From assembly GCA_964508895.1 (NCBI GenBank), contig CAZDWF010000020.1, forward strand, positions 1-38,108: a stretch of 38,108 nt of DNA, in the 5' to 3' direction. The DNA comes from M55B132 sp964508895. Lineage in GTDB: Bacteria; Bacteroidota; Bacteroidia; Bacteroidales; B18-G4. The notes under the pieces are model-generated. The model saw only the letters and a program-made list of their open reading frames with translations. It searched no databases and was not told the DNA's origin. The translations under genes and the position numbers were made by a program. Below, in pieces: positions 16,675-24,996 of the stretch (the first letter of the stretch is position 1; each line of letters opens with the position of its first letter).

Positions 16675-17600
16675 ACTAAATCGTTTTCATTTTCTGCATT
16701 TTCAATAATTCTAAGATAGTTATAATATCTAATCTCTGAAATTTTACCATTCTCAACTGCTTCTTTAACTGCACAGCCTGGTTCATGTATATGCGTACAA
16801 TTATGATATTTGCATTTATGCATAATTGCTCTCATTTCAGGATAGCGTTCAGCAATTTTTGAAGGATCAAGATCAATAAGCCCGAATTCTTTTATGCCTG
16901 GTGTGTCAATTATAAAACCACCAAAATTCAACTCATACATTTCCGCAAAAGTAGTTGTATGTATTCCTTTTAAATGAGCTACAGAAAGTGGCATTGTTTT
17001 AAGATTCAGTCCTGGCTGGATTTTATTGATTAAAGTTGATTTTCCAACTCCTGAATGACCTGCAAATAAACTAACCTTATCTTTCATAACATTTTTCAGT
17101 GCCTTTATGTTTTCGCCAGACTTTGCAGAAACTGTGAGGGTTTCATAACCAGCACCCTCATAAACATTAATATACTCCTTCAATAGCTCCAAAGTTGGCT
17201 CTAAATAAATATCTATCTTATTGATTACTATCTTTACAGGAATATGGTATGCTTCAGCTGTAATTAAAAACCTGTCAATAAAACCAAAAGAAGTCCGGGG
17301 TAATACCAGTGTTATTAAAAGTAATGCCTGATCAATATTTGAAGCAATAATATGTGATCTTTTTGACAGTTTAGTAGCCTTACGTATTATATAATTTTTT
17401 CGAGGAAGGATTTCACTGATCACAGCCGTTGATTTATCTTTATCAACATTTAAGATCACCCTGTCACCAACTGCAACCGGATTAGTATTTCTAATGCCCT
17501 TAATTCTGAAATTCCCTTTAAGTGCACACTTAATGTTGTCACCATTATTTGTTAACACAGTATACCAGCTCCCTGTTGATTTTATTACTATTCCTTCCAA
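16671..17600 (-). CDS. rsgA: Small ribosomal subunit biogenesis GTPase RsgA
   Basis: Circularly permuted GTPase that helps late maturation of the 30S subunit. It has 309 residues. An N-terminal OB-fold (about 1-70, with GDRVIL) is followed by the permuted G motifs in the order G4 (NKID, 127-130), G1 (GHSGVGKST, 181-189), the switch GIHTTT, and G3 (DTPG, 232-235). The C-terminal zinc site is visible as C263, C268, H270 and C276 (CKYHNCTHIHEPGC). The stop codon overlaps the start of the CBS gene by four bases, and an unidentified 36-codon ORF ends 8 bases upstream. This is a complete, canonical member. Confidence 0.96.
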   Translation of the reverse strand: MEGIVIKSTGSWYTVLTNNGDNIKCALKGNFRIKGIRNTNPVAVGDRVILNVDKDKSTAVISEILPRKNYIIRKATKLSKRSHIIASNIDQALLLITLVLPRTSFGFIDRFLITAEAYHIPVKIVINKIDIYLEPTLELLKEYINVYEGAGYETLTVSAKSGENIKALKNVMKDKVSLFAGHSGVGKSTLINKIQPGLNLKTMPLSVAHLKGIHTTTFAEMYELNFGGFIIDTPGIKEFGLIDLDPSKIAERYPEMRAIMHKCKYHNCTHIHEPGCAVKEAVENGKISEIRYYNYLRIIENAENENDLV

Positions 17601-17608
17601 TTCCAGAG

Positions 17609-17719
17609 TTATTTAAAATTGTAGTGCTTCCTTACTTTCTTTTTAATCTCCCATGTACAAGCAAGTCCATCCTTAAAGGTAACAAAATCACGTGGTTTTG
17701 CTATTGTTCTATTTGACAT
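17609..17719 (-). CDS. Short unknown ORF (36 residues) upstream of rsgA
   Basis: An ATG-started frame on the minus strand encoding a basic 36-residue peptide that begins MSNRTIAKPRDF and ends KKVRKHYNFK. It stops 8 bases before the rsgA ATG, as operon members here do. It lacks a signal peptide, membrane segment or metal-binding motif; only one Cys and one Trp are present. I do not recognise it. It could be a small basic protein, a leader peptide for rsgA, a remnant of a longer gene, or chance. The spacing, orientation and absence of another gene in this 197-base gap are the only support. Confidence 0.35.
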   Translation of the reverse strand: MSNRTIAKPRDFVTFKDGLACTWEIKKKVRKHYNFK

Positions 17720-17766
17720 GTTAATTAAATTATCATTTATAAGGTGTAAAATTACAAACATTTGCT

Positions 17767-17774
17767 TATATTTG
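17767..17774 (+). promoter_or_regulatory. Bacteroidota -7 promoter element for the PrsW-like gene
   Basis: TATATTTG matches TAnnTTTG and ends 23 bases before the ATG at 17798, the short leader length common in this phylum. No obvious TTG at the -33 position. Confidence 0.45.
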
Positions 17775-17797
17775 AATTAATCTAAATCTAATATCAA

Positions 17798-18499
17798 ATG
17801 GGATCAGTTTTACTTTATCTTTCCGTTTTAATATCTCCAATATTATCGGTAATTCTCTTAATTTATTTAAAAAAATACTACGGAAGCAATTGGTTTAAAG
17901 TTCTTTTAAATGCATTTCTTCTTGGCATTTTAGTAATTATTATTCCCCTTTTATTTCAAATCATTGCAAATGAAATGGGTTATGATAACCTGAGGAATCT
18001 TAAAAGGATACTTTTTTATTCTTTTATTTTAATAGGATTCTTTAGTGAACTTGGGAAATTTCTGATTTTAAGATTTTATGTCTTCCCAAAAAAGACTTTC
18101 GATGGACCTTCAGATGGGATTGTATTCTCTATCATAGTATCTCTTGGGTTCTCAAGCATTGCAAACATTCTATATGTACTTAATATTCTTGATTCACCGG
18201 ACTTCAATCCTTCTATGGTGCATGCTTATACTTCAGGGCTGGCAAATATCTTTTTTGCTATAGTAATGGGATTTTTTATTGGTATGGCAAAGCTGGGACA
18301 TAATTCATTCCTGAACACAACCGGCGGCCTTGGCGCAGCTGTACTTTTTCATGGATTATATGATTTCTGCCTGATCACAAAAGATTATAAACTTTTAAGT
18401 GTTGTTGCTTTTGGATTTTTATTCCTTAGTGTTTTACTGATTATTCAAACCGCAAAAGGTAAGATAGAAGACAGAAGAACAAAAGTCAATAAACCATGA
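17798..18499 (+). CDS. PrsW-like polytopic membrane protein (possible intramembrane metalloprotease)
   Basis: A 233-residue protein with about seven hydrophobic segments. It follows the PrsW layout: SELGK at about 83-87 in place of EExxK, then GPSDGIVFSIIVSLGFSSIANILYV, a His in the next segment (H142), and FHGLYDF (H185, D189). PrsW proteases cut membrane anti-sigma factors at glutamate/histidine metal sites. Here the first Glu of EExxK is Ser83, and the Glu of the usual EN motif is Ala122 (IANILY), so activity is uncertain. The FDGPSDGIVF segment and both His are kept, so the family call is fair. No anti-sigma or sigma gene is adjacent. Its stop codon abuts that of the convergent dprA gene within TGATCA. 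Confidence 0.7.
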   Translation: MGSVLLYLSVLISPILSVILLIYLKKYYGSNWFKVLLNAFLLGILVIIIPLLFQIIANEMGYDNLRNLKRILFYSFILIGFFSELGKFLILRFYVFPKKTFDGPSDGIVFSIIVSLGFSSIANILYVLNILDSPDFNPSMVHAYTSGLANIFFAIVMGFFIGMAKLGHNSFLNTTGGLGAAVLFHGLYDFCLITKDYKLLSVVAFGFLFLSVLLIIQTAKGKIEDRRTKVNKP

Positions 18500-19603
18500 T
18501 CAGAAAATTTCATAAGAATTTCCAGGATAACTTCTGATCAATCCCTTCATTTCAAGCTCAAGTAATATTGCGGGTAACTTCTGCATTTTGAAACCGGATA
18601 ATGCAACAAGCTGGTCTACATTAATTTTCCTGTATTCATAAAGTAATCTCATAATCTTCCTCTGCCTGTCATCAAGTTCATCAAAATTCAATTCTTTCTG
18701 GATATATTTTCCTTTTATATCCCAATTCATGATTTTTAAAACATCGGTAGCATTCCGAACCAATGCTGCTTTATTATCAATGATAAGCCAGTTGCATCCG
18801 CCTGATAAATCATCATTCACCCTGCCCGGAATGGTCATAACCTCTCTGTTATATGAAAGTGCAATATCAGCAGTTATTAATGCTCCTCCCCTTTCAGCTG
18901 ATTCAATAACGATAACACCGTCAACCATACCGGCAACAATTCTATTCCTTTTTGGAAAGTTTTCTCTGTCAGGCTTAGTACCAGAAATAAATTCTGTTAA
19001 AAGTGCTCCATCTCTTAGAATCTTTTTTGCCAGACTAATATTTAAAGAGGGATATATCCTATCGAGACTATGTCCAAGAACAGCTATTGTTGGCAATCCG
19101 TATTTTAATGCACATTGGTGGGCAACAGTATCAATACCATATGCCAACCCGCTTACAATGAGAACATTATAATCTGATAATCCCTGAACAATCTTTTCAC
19201 ACTGATCCCTACCATAGGATGTTGGTTTACGTGTTCCAACTATAGCAATTATTCTTTTTGTACTCAAATTTGTACTACCCTTTATGTATAATAAAATCGG
19301 TGAATCAGCGCACTGTTTCAGCCTGAAGGGGTAATTCTCATCCAAATAATACAATATCAGGATATCATTTCGTTCGATGAATCCAATTTCCTTTTCAGCG
19401 AGGTGAAAAAGATCTTTATTTCTGATAGAATTAATGATCTTCTGGTTTATTCCATTAATCTTTTGAAGGCCCGAAGGTGATTCTTTAAAGACCGCTTCTG
19501 CACTTCCACATATTGAGATAAGCCTTTTAGCAGTAACAGAGCCAACACCAGGAATTAGTGTGATAGCAATTTTATAAATTAGTTTTGTTTGATTTTCACC
19601 CAT
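18500..19603 (-). CDS. dprA: DNA-processing protein DprA
   Basis: Loads RecA on incoming single-stranded DNA during natural transformation. Helix-hairpin-helix signals lie in the N-terminal part (TLIPGVGSVTAKRLISICGS, LQKINGINQKI). The Rossmann-like DprA core runs from IAIVGTRKPTSYGRDQCEKI through VSGLAYGIDTVAHQCAL, AVLGHSLDRIYP, FPKRNRIVAGMVDGVIVIES, ERGGALITADIAL, and PGRVNDDLSGGCNWLI. A C-terminal winged-helix domain (about 300-367) ends the chain. I prefer the ATG at 19603 (MGENQTKLIYKIAI, 367 residues) over an in-frame ATG at 19624, which falls in the ATGATCAT palindrome shared with the divergent neighbour. No other competence genes are visible here, and DprA is widespread even where transformation is unproven. 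Confidence 0.93.
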   Translation of the reverse strand: MGENQTKLIYKIAITLIPGVGSVTAKRLISICGSAEAVFKESPSGLQKINGINQKIINSIRNKDLFHLAEKEIGFIERNDILILYYLDENYPFRLKQCADSPILLYIKGSTNLSTKRIIAIVGTRKPTSYGRDQCEKIVQGLSDYNVLIVSGLAYGIDTVAHQCALKYGLPTIAVLGHSLDRIYPSLNISLAKKILRDGALLTEFISGTKPDRENFPKRNRIVAGMVDGVIVIESAERGGALITADIALSYNREVMTIPGRVNDDLSGGCNWLIIDNKAALVRNATDVLKIMNWDIKGKYIQKELNFDELDDRQRKIMRLLYEYRKINVDQLVALSGFKMQKLPAILLELEMKGLIRSYPGNSYEIF

Positions 19604-19616
19604 CCTTATACCATTA

Positions 19617-20762
19617 ATGATCATCTTTTTATACCTTTATTCTCAAAGGAAGAAAATATCCCTTGCAATATTGAAAAAAAAGAAAAAAATATTGATATGC
19701 CCTCTGGATTGGGGACTGGGCCATGCAACCCGATGTGTGCCTGTAATTCGAAAGTTGTTGAAAAATGATCAGGATGTAGTAATTGCAGCTGATAATCGTC
19801 CTTTGTCGTTCCTGGAAAAAGAATTTCCAACTTTGGATTTTATCAGATTCGAAGGGCTTAATGTCAGGTATCCATCCGGTGGAAGAATGCTCGCAAAACT
19901 TTTATTCATGTATCCTGAATACAAGCGAAGTATAAGAAGAGATCATGAAAAGCTCAATGATTATATTGGTAAGTACAAAATTGATGCAGTAATATCAGAT
20001 AACCGATTCGGATGCTTTAATAAGAGTGTACCATCGGTATATATTTCCCATCAATTAATGATCAAAGCGCCTCACTCAATCAAATTTATTGAGTCCTATC
20101 TACATAAGTTTCATAGAAAAATTATTGATAAATATGATTATTGCTGGGTTCCGGACTTTAATAATAGCAAATCGCTATCCGGAGATCTTGCAAATAAATA
20201 TCCTGTTAATAAAAACTATGCATTTCTTGGACCATTATCACGATTCAGTAAATCTGAGAAAAACCCAAATACTAAAAAGACAATTAAAATTCTGGCTATA
20301 TTAAGTGGACCGGAACCCCAAAGAAGCATGCTTGAAGGTTTGTTAACTGAAGAATTTCTTAAACTTCCGTACAAGACTGCAATTGTATCAGGAAAAACAG
20401 AAATAGAGAATGTAAGTTATCAGCTTAATAATTTAACTACTTACAATAATCTCCAGAGTGAGGAATTATTAAAAACCATTAATGATTCTGAACTAGTAAT
20501 TTGTCGTTCAGGTTACTCTTCAATCATGGACCTTACAGTAATCCATAAAAAGGCCATTTTTATACCTACTCCCGGACAAACCGAGCAGGAGTATCTTGCC
20601 AATTATCATAAGGAAAAAGGTAGTTTTTACTTCGAAAAACAAAAAGGATTCAATTTACAAAGAGCTCTGGAAAAAGCTGATAATTACTCTCCTCATCAAA
20701 TTAACAATACAGAAGACATTCTGGGTCAAGCAATAAATAACTTAATAAAAATTATACCGTAA
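19617..20762 (+). CDS. MurG-like GT-B glycosyltransferase
   Basis: A protein of up to 381 residues with the two-domain look of GT-B enzymes related to MurG / GT28. The N-terminal half has ILICPLDWGLGHATRCVPVI (glycine-rich loop) and DVVIAADNRPLSFLEKEFP. The C-terminal half has VICRSGYSSIMDLTVIHKKA and IPTPGQTEQEYLANY, the region that binds the nucleotide sugar in this fold. The acceptor and sugar cannot be read from sequence. It is not MurG itself, because the family's signature order and the murein gene context are absent. The start is uncertain: the ATG at 19617 lies in an ATGATCAT palindrome overlapping the dprA start, and a TTG at 19671 sits immediately before the conserved KKKKILICP. The first 18 residues have no family support. 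Confidence 0.75.
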   Translation: MIIFLYLYSQRKKISLAILKKKKKILICPLDWGLGHATRCVPVIRKLLKNDQDVVIAADNRPLSFLEKEFPTLDFIRFEGLNVRYPSGGRMLAKLLFMYPEYKRSIRRDHEKLNDYIGKYKIDAVISDNRFGCFNKSVPSVYISHQLMIKAPHSIKFIESYLHKFHRKIIDKYDYCWVPDFNNSKSLSGDLANKYPVNKNYAFLGPLSRFSKSEKNPNTKKTIKILAILSGPEPQRSMLEGLLTEEFLKLPYKTAIVSGKTEIENVSYQLNNLTTYNNLQSEELLKTINDSELVICRSGYSSIMDLTVIHKKAIFIPTPGQTEQEYLANYHKEKGSFYFEKQKGFNLQRALEKADNYSPHQINNTEDILGQAINNLIKIIP

Positions 20763-20778
20763 TCATGAGTTTTAATTA

Positions 20779-20786
20779 TAAATTTG
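20779..20786 (+). promoter_or_regulatory. Bacteroidota -7 promoter element for lgt
   Basis: TAAATTTG followed by CATT matches TAnnTTTG and ends 19 bases before the lgt ATG. It lies in the 43-base gap after the glycosyltransferase gene. No clear TTG -33 box. Confidence 0.5.
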
Positions 20787-20805
20787 CATTTATAAACAAT
20801 TTGAT

Positions 20806-21597
20806 ATGCTTGCATACATAACATGGAACCCGGATCCTGAAATATTTAATATAGGAAGTTTTGCAATTAGATGGTATGGCCTACTTTTCGCTCTCGGTTT
20901 TGTATTTGGCTATTTAATAATGTTGAGCATGTTTAAACAGGAAAAAATTCCTGAGAAACTACTTGATAAGCTGGCCACCTATTTGATTATTGCAACCATT
21001 GTTGGAGCTCGTCTCGGCCATTGTTTCTTTTATGAACCTGATTATTACATGAATCATCCATGGGAGATATTAATGGTCTGGAAGGGAGGGCTGGCAAGTC
21101 ATGGAGCTGCAATTGCTATTATTATTGCACTATTAATATTCTCATCGAAGTATAAATTAAGTTTTATATGGCTAATAGATCGCCTTGTAATAGTTGTTGC
21201 ATTGGCTGGTTTTTTTATCAGGATGGGAAACCTTATGAACTCAGAAATTTATGGTAACCCTACTGATGTTCCATGGGCTTTTATTTTCATACGCGATAAT
21301 GATGTGCCCCGACATCCAACTCAAATCTATGAAGCACTTTCATACCTTATTATATTTATAATACTGTATACTATATATAAAAAGAAGAAAGGAAAACCTG
21401 CTCCTGCTGTATTGCTTGGCCTATTTATGATTTTGCTTTTCAGTACAAGGTTTTTAATTGAGTTTCTTAAAACAACACAAGTTGATTTTGAAAAATCAAT
21501 GGTTCTAAATATGGGGCAGCTACTTAGTATACCTTTTATTATTATCGGTATAATAGCTCTTTCCTGGCCGAAGAAAAAAGCTGATGAAAAGAAATAA
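20806..21597 (+). CDS. lgt: Prolipoprotein diacylglyceryl transferase
   Basis: Inner-membrane enzyme that adds diacylglycerol from phosphatidylglycerol to the lipobox cysteine of prolipoproteins, the first step of lipoprotein maturation. It has 263 residues and about seven transmembrane helices. Family marks are FAIRWYGLLFALGF (N-terminal), GARLGHCFFYEP, WKGGLASHGAAIAI (the HGGL-like region), the signature RMGNLMNSEIYGNPTDVPW with catalytic-region Arg, Asn and Glu, PRHPTQIYEAL, and TRFLIEFLKTTQ. Its stop lies 7 bases from the end of the convergent DUF2723 gene, with no room for a terminator. The start follows a good promoter box. Confidence 0.96.
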   Translation: MLAYITWNPDPEIFNIGSFAIRWYGLLFALGFVFGYLIMLSMFKQEKIPEKLLDKLATYLIIATIVGARLGHCFFYEPDYYMNHPWEILMVWKGGLASHGAAIAIIIALLIFSSKYKLSFIWLIDRLVIVVALAGFFIRMGNLMNSEIYGNPTDVPWAFIFIRDNDVPRHPTQIYEALSYLIIFIILYTIYKKKKGKPAPAVLLGLFMILLFSTRFLIEFLKTTQVDFEKSMVLNMGQLLSIPFIIIGIIALSWPKKKADEKK

Positions 21598-21604
21598 TTA
21601 TTGC

Positions 21605-24600
21605 TTACTGATACTGTTGTATCTGTTGCATTAAAATTGAATCAACTGATTGACCTAATTCTTTTTGCCCATAATCTTTTGCAATCTTACCAATTCCCTG
21701 CAATACTCCAAATGCCTGCTGAATATCTTCAGCATAGTTTCTGTCGACAAATTCAGCATCTAAGGAAAGATAATATCTAAGGTTATCAGAATAGACATTT
21801 GTCAGGATATTAATAATATCATTTGCCTTTTCAGGAGCTCCAGATCTGTAGTAAACTTCAGCAAAAGGTATCATCAACACATCATAAGTGAATTGCTCAT
21901 GAGGAAAATATTTAATGCATGTGTCCAGGACTGCTATAGCTGAGTCTTTCTTATTTTCATTAAGAAGCCCCTGAGCTAAACGAATAAAATTCTGCTTAGG
22001 CATTCTGGCATTTCTATAACTTTCCCTGTCAACCACCACGCTCAAATCCTCAAAGTTGCCGTATTTGCTTTTGTTCATCAGGATATCATATGATTCATCA
22101 GTTGAAACACCACCAATTCCTGAAATAAATTCTTTGGCTTTCACTGGCATAAACCTATAAACAAATCCTTCCATATGGCAATATTCATCAACATCAAACA
22201 CTTTGCCCATAGACGAAGGATTGGCAAAATATATTGGCCTTTCCCAATTATTCGAAGACAGAAAGTCTAAGAACATCAGATCGTTTTTATAAAGTGCATT
22301 TTGTCTAACTTTCCATTTTATTTCAGGAACAATTTGATCAGCCAATCTTTCAGGAACGATTCCATTTTCAATACAGGCAGCAGAATCAATGGTGATCTTC
22401 AGGTTTTTAGTAGGCATATAATTGATCATCTCTCCATTCTGAAGTGGCCATTTTGTTCTATCATCTTCATTTGCAATAAAGCTGATAACATCTTCTACTT
22501 CGATATGATCTTTTATATTCCTGTTTATATATGGTATATACTCATTAACACCTTTATTGTATTGATCCGATGTTAGAGTAAATGGCAATCTTTCTGAATC
22601 ATAAACCTTATTATCCAGCTGGTGAACATACCAGTATCCTGAAGCCAGCATATAATTCACCACCCTCACATCAGTTCTTACTCCTTCCACTTCCTGTGCG
22701 TACCAAAGAGGGAAGGTGTCATTATCACCATTGGTAATTAATATAGCATTAGGTGCGCACGAATTAAGATAATTAATCGCAAAATCCCGTGCTGCATATT
22801 TATTTGATCTGTTATGGTCATCCCATCCATCATTTGCAAGAACTCCAGGAACCAGGATGAGACACGCAACAGTGGTTGCAATTGCAATTAGTTTTTCATC
22901 TTTAACTTTCTTTGTTAATGCATTATATATTGACAAGACTCCAAGTCCGATCCAGATTGAAAATGCATAAAAAGATCCGGCATATGCATAATCCCTTTCT
23001 CTTGGTTGATATGGATATTGATTAAGATAAATTGTGATAGCAATACCTGTCATAAAGAACAACAGGAACACTACCAGTGAATTTTTCTTATCCGTATTCA
23101 TATGATAGAACAAACCAATCAGGCCAAGGATTAATGGAAGGAAATAGAATTTATTATTTGCAGGATTTTTCCTTGAGACCGGCAAATCACTTTGATCTCC
23201 CAGCCTCCAGCTATCAATTGGAGTAATACCACTTATCCAGTTTCCGTTTTGCACTTCGCCCTGGCTTTCAACATCATTTTGCCTTCCAACAAAATTCCAC
23301 ATGAAATATCTAAGGTACATATGACCTATCTGGTATGAAAAGAAATACCTCAAATTATCAGTAAATGAAGGCCTGGCAACTATATCTGTTGTTCCATCCG
23401 GTTTATCAACTCTTAGCGGAACACCTTTGCCCATATAGTTTTTATACATCCTTTTATGCTCAGACTTCTGACTGCTCCACATCCTGGGAAATAATGTTGT
23501 AAACCTAGAATCATATATTGGTTTTGTCGACTCCCTCTTGTCTGTAATTATATATTTACCTTTTTTCTTATCCTTTACATAAATAGGTGAACCATCACCG
23601 TAATCAACAACAGGAGCGTTGAAATACTGTCCGTGCATAATTGGCCAATCACCATATTGCTCCCTGTTCAGATATGAAAGAAGGGAAATTGAATCATCAG
23701 GACTATTCTCATCAATAGGTGTATCTGCATTAGATCTGATGATTAGCATAAAGAAAGAAGAATAACCTATCAGGATAAAAACAAAGCAAAGTATGAGAGT
23801 ATTAAAGACAACTTTTCCTTTTTTTCTGGTATAATACAGACCAAAAACTATTAAAGAAATCAATAAGATAAAGTAAATAATTGTGCCTGAATTAAATGGC
23901 ATTCCAATAGTATTAACAAAGAAAAGTTCAAACAAGCTGGATAGTTTAACAATCCATGGTACTATGATATACATTACCACAAAAAGTATCAATATTGAAA
24001 CGATGAATGTCAGGATGCCACCTTTGAGTGAAGCTTTGTACTTTTTGAAATAGTATACAAATGCTATTGCAGGAATTGCAAGGAGATTTAAAAGGTGTAC
24101 ACCAATTGAGAGTCCAACAAGGAATGCGATAAGGATAATCCACCTGAATGCATGTTTTTCATTAGCAACAGCTTCCCATCTCAATATTGCCCAGAAAACA
24201 ATAGCAGTAAAGAATGATGTCATAGCATATACCTCACCTTCAACAGCAGAAAACCAGAATGAATCTGTAAATGTAAATGCAAGAGCACCAACTAGACCGC
24301 TTCCAAGAACTGCATATAATTTACCATCTGTCCACTTGTTATCCTTAACAACAATTTTCTTGGCAAGTATGGTAATTGTCCAGAACAAGAACAATACGGT
24401 AAAACTACTACTGAGTGCCGACATAGCATTTATCATCATGGCTACATTAGCAGTGTCCCCAAAGGCAAATAGTGAGAAAAATCTTCCCAGCATCTGGAAC
24501 AATGGAGCTCCCGGAGGGTGACCAACCTGAAGTTTATATGCTGTAGCAATATATTCCCCGCAATCCCACCAACTGGCTGTTGGTTCAAGGGTCAGGAAAT

Positions 24601-24667
24601 AAACCAAAGTTGCAACGATGAATGCAATCCAACCAAGGATATTATTAAATCTTTTGAATTTTTCCAT
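21605..24667 (-). CDS. DUF2723 / TMEM260-like membrane protein, probable glycosyltransferase
   Basis: A 1020-residue protein with about a dozen transmembrane helices in the first 580 residues and a long soluble C-terminal part. The family signature lies near the N-terminus: LEPTASWWDCGEYIATAYKL, then VGHPPGAPLFQMLGRFFSLF, with the acidic residue of the first loop as in GT-C enzymes. DUF2723 proteins are abundant in Bacteroidota; the human member TMEM260 is a protein O-mannosyltransferase. I infer transfer of a lipid-linked sugar to exported proteins, consistent with the O-glycosylation known in this phylum, but donor and target are unknown. The C-terminal 200 residues include TPR-like helices (ENKKDSAIAVLDTCIKYFP). 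It stands alone and converges on lgt. Confidence 0.82.
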   Translation of the reverse strand: MEKFKRFNNILGWIAFIVATLVYFLTLEPTASWWDCGEYIATAYKLQVGHPPGAPLFQMLGRFFSLFAFGDTANVAMMINAMSALSSSFTVLFLFWTITILAKKIVVKDNKWTDGKLYAVLGSGLVGALAFTFTDSFWFSAVEGEVYAMTSFFTAIVFWAILRWEAVANEKHAFRWIILIAFLVGLSIGVHLLNLLAIPAIAFVYYFKKYKASLKGGILTFIVSILILFVVMYIIVPWIVKLSSLFELFFVNTIGMPFNSGTIIYFILLISLIVFGLYYTRKKGKVVFNTLILCFVFILIGYSSFFMLIIRSNADTPIDENSPDDSISLLSYLNREQYGDWPIMHGQYFNAPVVDYGDGSPIYVKDKKKGKYIITDKRESTKPIYDSRFTTLFPRMWSSQKSEHKRMYKNYMGKGVPLRVDKPDGTTDIVARPSFTDNLRYFFSYQIGHMYLRYFMWNFVGRQNDVESQGEVQNGNWISGITPIDSWRLGDQSDLPVSRKNPANNKFYFLPLILGLIGLFYHMNTDKKNSLVVFLLFFMTGIAITIYLNQYPYQPRERDYAYAGSFYAFSIWIGLGVLSIYNALTKKVKDEKLIAIATTVACLILVPGVLANDGWDDHNRSNKYAARDFAINYLNSCAPNAILITNGDNDTFPLWYAQEVEGVRTDVRVVNYMLASGYWYVHQLDNKVYDSERLPFTLTSDQYNKGVNEYIPYINRNIKDHIEVEDVISFIANEDDRTKWPLQNGEMINYMPTKNLKITIDSAACIENGIVPERLADQIVPEIKWKVRQNALYKNDLMFLDFLSSNNWERPIYFANPSSMGKVFDVDEYCHMEGFVYRFMPVKAKEFISGIGGVSTDESYDILMNKSKYGNFEDLSVVVDRESYRNARMPKQNFIRLAQGLLNENKKDSAIAVLDTCIKYFPHEQFTYDVLMIPFAEVYYRSGAPEKANDIINILTNVYSDNLRYYLSLDAEFVDRNYAEDIQQAFGVLQGIGKIAKDYGQKELGQSVDSILMQQIQQYQ

Positions 24668-24831
24668 TATAAAAGTGTTAAGGATAAAGCTAGGCGAAAA
24701 TATAAATTTTTAGCGGATTATTCATTGTAATTTCACAAATTAAGAAAAATTAACAGCAGTCATTTTGTTGATATAACAAGAAAAGACGTTCAAATTAATG
24801 AAGAAAAATTATGATGGCTTAAAAAAAACAG

Positions 24832-24839
24832 TATCTTTG
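24832..24839 (+). promoter_or_regulatory. Bacteroidota -7 promoter element for tRNA-Gln and the nusA operon
   Basis: TATCTTTG followed by CAGC is an excellent match to TAnnTTTG, 27 bases before the tRNA. The 200-base region upstream (24668-24866) is otherwise AT-rich, with a small TTGTT/AACAA hairpin and nothing else I can name. Confidence 0.6.
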
Positions 24840-24866
24840 CAGCTCATTTTAATCGGGTAGATAAAT

Positions 24867-24939
24867 TGTCCGATGGTGTAATTGGCAACACGTCTGATTT
24901 TGGTTCAGAAGAGTCCAGGTTCGAGCCCTGGTCGGACAA
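24867..24939 (+). tRNA. tRNA-Gln (anticodon TTG)
   Basis: A full cloverleaf can be drawn: acceptor TGTCCGA / TCGGACA, D arm GTGT/ACAC, anticodon arm TCTGA/TCAGA with loop TTTTGGT (anticodon TTG), T arm CCAGG/CCTGG with loop TTCGAGC, and discriminator A. The length is 73 bases and CCA is not encoded. It lies 57 bases upstream of rimP on the same strand. Confidence 0.96.
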
Positions 24940-24958
24940 CATTAGAGGAAAAAAAAGT

Positions 24959-24982
24959 GAGAGGGGGCTAATGTCCCCTCTT
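24959..24982 (+). terminator. Hairpin between tRNA-Gln and rimP (weak terminator or processing stem)
   Basis: AGAGGGG / CCCCTCT, 7 perfect pairs plus an outer G-U, with an 8-base loop, starting 19 bases after the tRNA. It is followed by TTCATTAAT, a poor T run, so it may only partly end transcription or mark tRNA processing. It ends 14 bases before the rimP ATG and could also affect its translation. Confidence 0.5.
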
Positions 24983-24996
24983 TCATTAATAAAAAA

